10,282 nt of DNA from Loki-b32 sp964493385 (GTDB lineage: Archaea > Asgardarchaeota > Lokiarchaeia > Sigyniarchaeales > SOKP01), in assembly GCA_964493385.1 (NCBI GenBank), contig CAZBNW010000086.1:1-10282 (forward strand), given 5' to 3'. Shown here piece by piece: positions 1 to 5,134 of the stretch. The notes under the pieces were generated by a model. That model made no database searches. It saw only the letters and a list, made by a program, of their open reading frames with translations, and had not been told where the DNA came from. Each line of letters starts with the position of its first letter. Position 1 is the stretch's first letter. Position numbers and translations under genes: made by a program.

Positions 1-2
1 TA

Positions 3-236
3 GCAGGTTATTGTGCTATAAACGAAGTTGGAAAAGATCTTAGAAAAGAATTTGGTAGGAGAAATGTATTTTTTTCAGGTGACTGTAATAATTTAGCTGA
101 AACAATCAAAGCTGAACTTAAATTAGCTGGTATGAGTGCATTTGATTTACCTCCTTTATCATATGAAGACTCTATGAAAATTCTTCAAGAAGCTCAAAAA
201 AATGGTACTAAAGCATTAATTCCTGTAGTATTCTAA
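3..236 (+). CDS. 3' end of an unrecognised protein-coding gene
   Basis: The first 77 codons are open in frame 3 and end at TAA 234-236; the start lies outside the window. The visible C-terminus reads like a soluble folded enzyme, with a VFFSGDCNN segment, an amphipathic helix (LAETIKAELKLAG), a DLPPLSYEDSMKIL stretch and a short hydrophobic end (ALIPVVF). The SGDCNN segment with one cysteine could be a binding loop, but I cannot place the family and assign no function. Codon use (AAA, GAA, TTA) matches the downstream genes. A T-rich stretch follows the stop, so it is probably the last gene of its transcript. Confidence 0.75.
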   Translation, partial: AGYCAINEVGKDLRKEFGRRNVFFSGDCNNLAETIKAELKLAGMSAFDLPPLSYEDSMKILQEAQKNGTKALIPVVF

Positions 237-241
237 AAAAA

Positions 242-260
242 TTTTCTTAGTCTTTTTCTT
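242..260 (+). terminator. T-rich archaeal-type terminator
   Basis: Six bases after the stop at 236 there is a run of T tracts interrupted only by C, A and G (TTTTCTTAGTCTTTTTCTT). Archaeal termination often uses such U-rich stretches without a hairpin. It ends before the TATA-like box of the next gene. Confidence 0.4.
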
Positions 261-277
261 AAAAATAAATAAATTTT

Positions 278-287
278 TTTAAATATA
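278..287 (+). promoter_or_regulatory. TATA-like box for the gene at 306
   Basis: TTTAAATATA lies 19-28 bases upstream of the GTG at 306, the spacing expected if transcription starts at or next to the start codon. No Shine-Dalgarno sequence is visible before the GTG. The whole spacer is A+T-rich, so the box is not unique. Confidence 0.4.
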
Positions 288-305
288 TTTAACAAATAAA
301 TTATT

Positions 306-1055
306 GTGGATTTAAGTTCTGTTTATTCTGAGGTAAAGCAACTCTTATCGATTTCTGATGAGAATTTCGATTTGGAACGAAATATTAATCATTATTATAA
401 GGCGGAGCCGGATGGGAATAAACTCGAAATTTTAGGCGATATTTTAAATTTTGTAACCAAATTTTCAATGTTTAAAGAAACTAAACCTTTCATGAACTCA
501 GTATACAGTTGTATTAATAAAACTCTTGAAATTAAACCTGATTCTATCTTCGATTTTGAAGAATTATTAGTAAAAAATTCAATCATGCATTTTGTCCAAG
601 AATATATCAACTATTCCAAAATAACGCAAAAAGATCAAGTTTTTAAATTTTTAGCAGATTCATTAGAGAAACTTCAAATACAACCTCTAATTATGAATCT
701 TGGATTATTACTTAAACCAATGTATCAGGACCAGAGTTATATCAAAAATCTAGAAAATCTAAAGGAAATTGAAGTAAGCTATAATTCAGCTAATGGTACA
801 GAGATTCAAATTAAAAATGAAATAGATATGTGGTTCAAGACTCAAAATATCAGTTTAGATAACCAAGTTGAGTTGCAAGAACTCTTAAAACAAGAATTTG
901 AAAGATTAATTACAAAACATAACCTAACAAAAGAATCTGAAAAATCAAAAAAATTGGAAATGGAAGTTATGGAAATGCTCACGATGAAATTAACAATACT
1001 AAGTCTCATGGAACATATTCCAGATGATTCTTTTGAGCCCATCCCTATAAAATAG
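306..1055 (+). CDS. Hypothetical helical protein, 249 aa
   Basis: A 249-residue soluble protein that I do not recognise. It appears almost entirely alpha-helical: an acidic N-terminus, a more hydrophobic centre (about residues 110-145, including PLIMNLGLLLKPMY), and a charged C-terminal third (about 165-235) rich in E, K and L that could form a coiled coil. There is no signal peptide, membrane segment, cysteine cluster or nucleotide-binding motif. GTG 306 is the only usual start after the in-frame TAA at 297-299, and a TATA-like box sits at leaderless distance. It is flanked by non-coding A+T-rich DNA and seems to be monocistronic. Asgard genomes carry many such lineage-specific helical proteins, so lineage restriction is likely but inferred. 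Confidence 0.75.
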   Translation: MDLSSVYSEVKQLLSISDENFDLERNINHYYKAEPDGNKLEILGDILNFVTKFSMFKETKPFMNSVYSCINKTLEIKPDSIFDFEELLVKNSIMHFVQEYINYSKITQKDQVFKFLADSLEKLQIQPLIMNLGLLLKPMYQDQSYIKNLENLKEIEVSYNSANGTEIQIKNEIDMWFKTQNISLDNQVELQELLKQEFERLITKHNLTKESEKSKKLEMEVMEMLTMKLTILSLMEHIPDDSFEPIPIK

Positions 1056-1160
1056 TTAGTGAAAAATCTAATAATTTTTATTGAATAGTATCATTCCTCC
1101 TTTAGTTTAAAATCAATTTATAGTCTAAATATAAAAATTATTAAATACGAACTTTGATAT

Positions 1161-1170
1161 TATATTTAAA
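1161..1170 (+). promoter_or_regulatory. TATA-like box for the repeat-protein gene
   Basis: TATATTTAAA ends 23 bases before the GTG at 1194, a fit for a leaderless archaeal promoter. There is no G-rich ribosome-binding sequence between box and start. Confidence 0.45.
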
Positions 1171-1193
1171 AAAATTTCAATAATTTTTATAAA

Positions 1194-2377
1194 GTGATAA
1201 TATTGGGTAAAAATGAAAAACCGTTATCTAGTGAAGAAATAGAACAACAAAAGAAACTTGTTGGCGACCTTTATAAGAAAGAAAAAGAAGAAAGAGAAGA
1301 ATATTTAAAAAGTACTGAAGAAGAGAGAAAAAGAATTTTTGAGGAAGTAAAAGAACAAATTTCATATTTGATTGATGAGAAAGCGTTTAGAGTTGATCGT
1401 CAAAAAGAAACTGCCGCTCAACTAAAAGAATTACATCCTGATATGGAAGGTACAGCTGAAAAAATAGAAAAATCTATTGGTAAGAAAGCATTTCGAATAG
1501 AAAAACAGCGAGAACTAGATGAACAGAGGAGGGAATTGCATCCAGATATAGAAGGAACTGGAGAAAAAATTGAGAAATCGATAGGAGAAAAGGCATTTCG
1601 GGTTGAAAAATCACGCGAACTTGATGAACAGAGGAGGGAATTGCATCCAGATATTGAAGGAACTGGAGAAAAAATTGAGAAATCGTTAGGAGAAAAGGCA
1701 TTTCGGGTTGAAAAATTACGCGAACTTGATGAACAACGTATTGGTATGCATCCTGACATTGAGAGTGCTGGAGAGAAAATTGAAAAATCTATTGGTGAGA
1801 AAGCATTTCGAGTTGAAAAACTACGAGAACTTGATGAACAGAGGAGGGAATTGCATCCAGATATAGAAGGTACAGGAGATGAAATTGAGAAATCGGTAGG
1901 AGAAAAAGCTTTCATGATTGATAGACAGAAAGAAAGCGTTGCTCAACGGATTGAATTACATCCGGATATTGAAGGTACTGGAGATAAAATTGAGAAATCG
2001 GTAGGAGAAAAAGCTTTCATGATTGATAGACAGAAAGAAAGNNNNNNNNNNNNNNNNNNNNNNNNNNNNNNNNNNNNNNNNNNNNNNNNNNNNNNNNNNN
2101 NNNNNNNNNNNNNNNNNNNNNNNNNNNNNNNNNNNNNNNNNTGATTGATAGAAGGAAGGAAAGTATCGCTCAAAGAAAAGAATTACACCCTGATATAAGA
2201 GGAACTGGAGAGAAAATTTTTGGAACAATAGAAAAACAGGCAGAAAAAATTGAAGAACAACGCGAAATTGACGACCATCGAATCGATATAAAAACCGATG
2301 CAGAAAAAATCGTTAAAAAATTCGAATCTGAAGTTAAAAAATTTAAAAAAGATGAAGAGAAAGAAAATACTTCTTAA
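1194..2377 (+). CDS. Tandem 35-residue repeat protein, charged, interrupted by assembly gap
   Basis: One gene crosses the 100-N gap. Upstream it runs from GTG 1194 to the gap at 2042; downstream it resumes at ATT 2144 in another frame and stops at TAA 2375-2377. The frame change is an artefact of the arbitrary gap length, since repeat residues continue on both sides (MIDRQKE before, MIDRRKE after). Residues 1-59 are a K/E/R-rich helical leader, then come 35-residue units with consensus IGEKAFRVEKLRELDEQRR followed by ELHPDIEGTGEKIEKS. Each unit suggests a long helix, a Pro/Gly turn (HPDIEGTG) and a short helix; 35 is also five heptads. The last unit is degenerate (IEKQAEKIEEQREIDDHR at its start) and the tail is lysine-rich. 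No signal peptide, membrane segment or cysteine is seen. With one 83-base gap the protein would be about 388 aa. Function is unknown; a scaffold or filament role is a guess. Confidence 0.8.
1371..2227 (+). repeat. Tandem array of 105-bp coding repeats
   Basis: Units start at 1371, 1476, 1581, 1686, 1791, 1896 and 2001 (cut by the gap), and another ends at 2227; a degenerate unit follows. Each is 105 bp, or 35 codons. Identity between neighbours is high at DNA level: units 2 and 3 share long identical stretches including GATGAACAGAGGAGGGAATT, and units 6 and 7 are nearly identical across the boundary into the gap. Two types exist: RELDEQRR-type (units 2-5) and DRQKE..AQ-type (units 1, 6, 7 and the first after the gap). 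Confidence 0.9.
2042..2141. other. Assembly gap of exactly 100 N inside the repeat array
   Basis: Exactly 100 N is the usual placeholder for a gap of unknown size. It falls within a near-identical tandem repeat, where short-read assembly commonly breaks. Counting from the Ser codon cut on the left to the Met codon cut on the right, one repeat step needs 83 bases, which also restores the reading frame; 83 plus multiples of 105 would do so too. Confidence 0.95.
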
Positions 2378-2381
2378 CTGT

Positions 2382-2879
2382 CTAAATATGAATATTAAAT
2401 TTGAATAGTGAGTTTAAATTCATATTTTCTAATCTTTTTTTATAATTTAGAATAGAAGGATCTACTGCTCCATTAAAATTATTTATAAAATTTTTAAACC
2501 TAATATAAAAATCTTCTACAATTTCACGTAGTATTCCTCTTTCCATTTGTAAATTTGTTTTTTTTGTAATCGCAATAGCTAATAGTCGCCCTTCGCGCTC
2601 ATATAAGATTCTTGTACCTTTAAAATTTATTTCTTGAAGCTCTTCCTTGGCTCCTTTATTTATTTCATTAATAAATAAATTTATCGCGTTTAGAAAACTA
2701 CAGATTAGGTCATCCTTTAAAAAACTCAAGGTATCTGAATATCTATTACTTACGAGTAAAGCACCGCTTTCATAATCAATGAAATATATCGCATGAAACC
2801 TACACTCTTGGGAATTATACTTTTCAATCGAGAATCCAAATTTATTTCCACTATTATTAAAATTATTTTGAAATTCCAT
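2382..2879 (-). CDS. Longin-like (roadblock/longin superfamily) domain protein
   Basis: A 165-residue soluble protein. After a polar N-terminus, residues about 28-140 follow the pattern of archaeal longin-like domains: a first strand pair with a turn (FHAIYFIDYESGALLVSNRY), a helix (LICSFLNAINLFINEI), strands (ELQEINFKGTRILYE and GRLLAIAITKK), and a long C-terminal helix pair ending in an F..FN.A.D....Y..R segment. Such small domains are abundant in Asgard archaea; related eukaryotic folds act in small-GTPase and vesicle-traffic regulation. A role as a partner or regulator of a Ras-like GTPase is inferred; no GTPase gene is present here. ATG at 2879 is preceded on the minus strand by a TATA-like stretch. 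The gene converges on the repeat protein with only four bases between the two stop codons. Confidence 0.6.
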   Translation of the reverse strand: MEFQNNFNNSGNKFGFSIEKYNSQECRFHAIYFIDYESGALLVSNRYSDTLSFLKDDLICSFLNAINLFINEINKGAKEELQEINFKGTRILYEREGRLLAIAITKKTNLQMERGILREIVEDFYIRFKNFINNFNGAVDPSILNYKKRLENMNLNSLFKFNIHI

Positions 2880-2900
2880 GATTTGAACTATAATTACATC

Positions 2901-2910
2901 TTTTTTAATA
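2901..2910 (-). promoter_or_regulatory. TATA-like box for the longin-like gene
   Basis: On the minus strand TATTAAAAAA lies 21-31 bases before the ATG at 2879, suiting a leaderless start. It shares the 255-base spacer with the divergent promoter at 3088. The surrounding A+T-richness makes the exact box uncertain. Confidence 0.3.
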
Positions 2911-3087
2911 GTAATATTAAATAATGAAAATTGGATTTAGATATAAAATACAAATAATATCTTAATAATATGGGAGTTTTAAATATAGAAAATTACTAAG
3001 TTTTTGGATAAAAAGAAATATAATGAATTATTATATCTGTTCAAAATCAACTTATGGAAATGGTGTAAAAAAATAAAAATAAAAAAA

Positions 3088-3100
3088 CTTTATATATCCT
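3088..3100 (+). promoter_or_regulatory. TATA box with preceding A-rich BRE-like stretch
   Basis: CTTTATATATCCT preceded by a run of A (3081-3087) is among the best matches to an archaeal BRE plus TATA box in the window. Transcription would start near 3120, giving a leader of roughly 20-25 bases before ATG 3144. The leader holds only a weak AGG (3129-3131). Confidence 0.55.
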
Positions 3101-3143
3101 TACGCAAATATAACTTTTAATTACCTTTAGGTTTTTGATTATT

Positions 3144-3605
3144 ATGGAAACAGACAATAGCACTCAAAAAAATAAAATTTCTATAGGTCTTATTATAAAC
3201 AATAATGAACTTACCACCAATCCTATTTTTCCTTCAGAAATTAAGGAAGAAATATTAAATTCACCCTTTTATTTATTAATTTTCATTTCCCGTGAAGATG
3301 TTGTTAAAATAAGCTGTTTTCCAACAAAAAATGAAAATATTAAAAAGATTCTTGTAAAACTAAAAGAATTTTCACCAGATCTCGTTAAAGGAATATCTAA
3401 TGTATTGAATGAATTGAATTTAAGCAGAGAAATCTTACATACTACTGGATTATGTTATGAAATGGAAAAATGTTTCTATGAGACTTATCTTATTGGAGAT
3501 ATGATAGATACTGGTGAATTAACTGTTGATATTATTAAGGATAAATTTATGTCTGTTGCGAATGTTCTTAGCGTTTTTATTGAAGATATTCCAACTTTAA
3601 CGTAA
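3144..3605 (+). CDS. Small protein with possible ACT-like domain
   Basis: A 153-residue soluble protein. The centre has an alternating strand/helix pattern: VVKISCFPTK strand, a KKILVKLKEFSPDLVKGISNVLNEL helix region, a REILHTTGLCY strand, then CFYETYLIGD. This beta-alpha-beta order, with a helix starting near a conserved-looking D and a strand ending T-T-G, resembles ACT-like small-molecule-binding domains, but I cannot confirm it without a profile search. There is no DNA-binding or enzyme domain attached. I chose ATG 3144 rather than TTG 3135, which would add only three residues; ATG is a better start and suits the strong TATA box. It appears monocistronic. Other possibilities are another small ferredoxin-like fold or an Asgard-specific domain. 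Confidence 0.65.
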   Translation: METDNSTQKNKISIGLIINNNELTTNPIFPSEIKEEILNSPFYLLIFISREDVVKISCFPTKNENIKKILVKLKEFSPDLVKGISNVLNELNLSREILHTTGLCYEMEKCFYETYLIGDMIDTGELTVDIIKDKFMSVANVLSVFIEDIPTLT

Positions 3606-3636
3606 CAAAATAAAATATCAACATCATATCTTATTC

Positions 3637-3650
3637 TTTTATAATATAAA
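3637..3650 (+). promoter_or_regulatory. TATA-like box for the small zinc protein gene
   Basis: TTTTATAATATAAA lies 45-58 bases before ATG 3695, predicting a leader of about 20-30 bases. The leader ends with CGTGA (3686-3690), four bases before the start codon, a partial match to the archaeal Shine-Dalgarno core GGTGA. Confidence 0.4.
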
Positions 3651-3694
3651 GAGAGATTTAATCAAAATTAAGATAATGGTTTTTCCGTGATTTA

Positions 3695-3901
3695 ATGAGT
3701 GATAAAGAAGTTCCTCCTCCACCAGTACTGCCACCATTATTTAAAGTAACAAAAAACTTTTGTCTTTTACATAAAGGAGATATCCAAGGTGAAATCTACA
3801 CATGTCCCGCATGCAAAACAAATTATTGCTTAGAATGTGCTAAAAAAGCAAAACTCGAAGGAAAACTCTGCATAAAATGTAAACAATTAGTATTTACTTA
3901 G
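3695..3901 (+). CDS. Small RING/FYVE-like zinc-binding protein, 68 aa
   Basis: The protein has a proline-rich N-terminus (residues 7-14, PPPPVLPP) and a compact domain with four pairs of potential zinc ligands: C23/H26, C37/C40, C45/C48 and C59/C62. The spacing CxxH-x10-CxxC-x4-CxxC-x10-CxxC is that of a two-zinc cross-brace or treble-clef module (RING, FYVE, PHD or B-box class). The middle reads YTCPACKTNYCLECA, a pattern I associate with Asgard proteins that carry this module at their C-terminus. Here it is essentially the whole protein, so it may be an adaptor or a binding module; ubiquitin-ligase activity cannot be claimed. The start at ATG 3695 is backed by a partial Shine-Dalgarno CGTGA. 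It converges on the membrane protein gene, 41 bases away. Confidence 0.75.
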   Translation: MSDKEVPPPPVLPPLFKVTKNFCLLHKGDIQGEIYTCPACKTNYCLECAKKAKLEGKLCIKCKQLVFT

Positions 3902-3942
3902 ATAAATATTAAAGATTTAACTTTTCACATTTCACTTCGTTT

Positions 3943-4341
3943 TTATGTTTTCACTTGTTTAATTGATGAGAGTGATCTCCACGCCTTCCAAAAGATTAAC
4001 CATAAAATAATAAAAATAAATAAAGATGTCGCAAATGTATACCATCCAATAAATAAATCCCCATAAGGTGGCTCTAAAAGGGAGAAAGGAATTCCAGCTA
4101 TGGCAAAACCAAACAAATAGCCATATCCCCAATAACGATTCTTTAGACCTATAATAACTGTAGGTATTATAGTTGTAAAAATTATTGTTAAATACGACCA
4201 AATCTCCATAGAACCTAAAATTAGAAACATGTTCATCCAAGATATGCCAAAGCCTATAATCAACCATAATATTGTTAATATATCAATTTTAAATTCCGGT
4301 TCTGGTCTTCCTACAGTTTGTTCTTTCTCTCTAATCGCCAT
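3943..4341 (-). CDS. Hypothetical four-helix integral membrane protein
   Basis: The 132-residue protein has a charged N-terminus (1-19) followed by four hydrophobic segments at about 21-43, 48-66, 72-90 and 98-119, and a basic tail (AWRSLSSIKQVKT). There is no signal cleavage site. Short loops carry GLKNRYWGYG and LLEPPYGDLF, which might be conserved turns. Positive charges in the 2-3 loop and at the C-terminus, with a mixed-charge N-terminus, suggest both ends face the cytoplasm. I do not recognise the family. The ATG at 4341 lies 25-36 bases after an A+T-rich TATA-like stretch on the minus strand (about 4366-4377). No neighbour gives a functional clue. Confidence 0.7.
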   Translation of the reverse strand: MAIREKEQTVGRPEPEFKIDILTILWLIIGFGISWMNMFLILGSMEIWSYLTIIFTTIIPTVIIGLKNRYWGYGYLFGFAIAGIPFSLLEPPYGDLFIGWYTFATSLFIFIILWLIFWKAWRSLSSIKQVKT

Positions 4342-4615
4342 GGTAGAACTTGGTATTTTACATGCATTAATTTATTTTTTCTTTAAAACATAATTAATAC
4401 AAATAAATGCCTAATAAGATTTAATGATTTTATTTATAAAGCCTTAGTCATATATTATCTTTAAGATAAAAATTTAAATTTGATATACCAATAAAAATAT
4501 ACACCAATTTAGCAAAAACTAAAATAATTTCAAATAAAATTAAAAAAAAATTTAAATCTAAAAAAATAGCAACCAAAAATTAAATTCGAAAGAATGGATT
4601 AACTAAAACCTATTA

Positions 4616-4736
4616 TGACTCCTGCCTACACCCTGGATTTTTGTCTTTTGGTAGTGTAAATTCTTACACTCTGATTTCGCCCTCCTCCCCCTATTTTATT
4701 TTCGACGCTTATTTGCGTCTCGTAGGGCAGGAGTCA
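4616..4736. ncRNA. Unassigned structured RNA candidate (or small inverted-repeat element)
   Basis: TGACTCCTGCC at 4616-4626 is perfectly complementary to GGCAGGAGTCA at 4726-4736; the stem continues as TAC/GTA after one unpaired base (4725). Inside are a 7-bp hairpin, AGTGTAA-ATTC-TTACACT (4653-4670), and a 5-bp G+C-rich hairpin, GACGC-TTATTT-GCGTC (4704-4719), plus a C-rich run at 4680-4691. The layout is a closing stem with two arms, or a three-way junction. By hand count G+C is about 45 percent, far above the flanks, typical of structured RNAs in A+T-rich archaea. It lacks the conserved signatures of tRNA, 5S rRNA, SRP RNA or RNase P RNA. The strand is unresolved: T tracts beyond the left end slightly favour minus. 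A non-autonomous transposable element is the main alternative, but no target-site duplication is evident. Confidence 0.5.
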
Positions 4737-4991
4737 CCCTTTAAAGCATATTATTCATATTAAGGATCAAGAAAATTATCCTAATTTCTAAAATTAAACT
4801 AGAAATTAATACTCATACCCCTTGTTGCAGAATAAAAAGGAGTGATAAGGACTTTTTATAGCTTTTTTAGAGATTTAACGATATAGAGTTAGGAAAATCT
4901 CAATAATTTATTATAGTTTAAGTTTTATAGGGATAGAGATATTAATCCCCTAAAAACTTTTAAAAAATGAATTATAGTTATCAATTTTATT

Positions 4992-5010
4992 AAGATTTTT
5001 AATCTTTTTT
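4992..5010 (+). terminator. Short hairpin followed by T-run upstream of the radical SAM gene
   Basis: AAGATT (4992-4997), a TTT loop and AATCTT (5001-5006) are followed by four T. It resembles a weak intrinsic terminator or attenuator on the plus strand, about 125 bases before the radical SAM gene. The stem is mostly A-T pairs and may be chance. Confidence 0.2.
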
Positions 5011-5134
5011 AATAATATCGATAATATGTTAAAAGGTATTATAAGGTTTTTAAGATTAGAAAGGTTAATTAGTAAAATAATTATTCAATAAAACATTTGT
5101 TTAATTAAAAAATTAATAAGATGTATTGATTCTT

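Larger units (their letters stand above)
4342..5134. other. Long intergenic region, about 790 bases, between divergent genes
   Basis: No convincing open frame is present on either strand. Contents: the presumed promoter of the membrane protein at the left end; a 15-base dyad TTATCTTTAAGATAA (4455-4469); the structured element at 4616-4736; a perfect 8-bp inverted repeat AATTTCTA/TAGAAATT (4783-4790 and 4800-4807); an imperfect inverted repeat around 4927-4958; a hairpin plus T-run (4992-5010); and a TATA-like stretch near 5101-5117 before the radical SAM gene. Apart from 4616-4736 the region is extremely A+T-rich, so the smaller dyads could be chance. Confidence 0.6.

Noticed and set aside
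1418..1915. Long open frame on the minus strand across the repeat array
   Set aside because: It is the antisense shadow of the 105-bp repeats: because 105 is divisible by three, any frame free of stops in one unit stays free in all. Its serine-rich translation has no independent support.
1371..2227. CRISPR array
   Set aside because: The repeats are contiguous, 105 bp, in frame and coding, with no unique spacers.
1371..2374. Pentatricopeptide (PPR) repeats, which are also 35 residues
   Set aside because: The consensus is highly charged with an HPDIEGTG turn and lacks the PPR helix pattern and conserved positions; only the length agrees.
3023..3076. 17-codon ORF with ATG start
   Set aside because: It is short, has no ribosome-binding site, and lies in the promoter spacer of the gene at 3144; nothing supports translation.
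4455..4469. TTATCTTTAAGATAA dyad as an operator
   Set aside because: It is a perfect 7-bp dyad but purely A+T-dominated and over 110 bases from the nearest start; such dyads are expected in this composition.
4616..4736. tRNA, 5S rRNA, SRP RNA or hammerhead ribozyme
   Set aside because: There is no GTTCRAATC-type T-loop, no 5S CCGAAC-type segment, no SRP apical motif, and CTGATTT at 4671-4677 does not match the hammerhead core CUGAUGA.
4616..4736. Insertion sequence with terminal inverted repeats
   Set aside because: No transposase frame lies inside and the flanks (CCTATTA and CCCTTTA) are not a convincing target duplication; a non-autonomous element stays possible.
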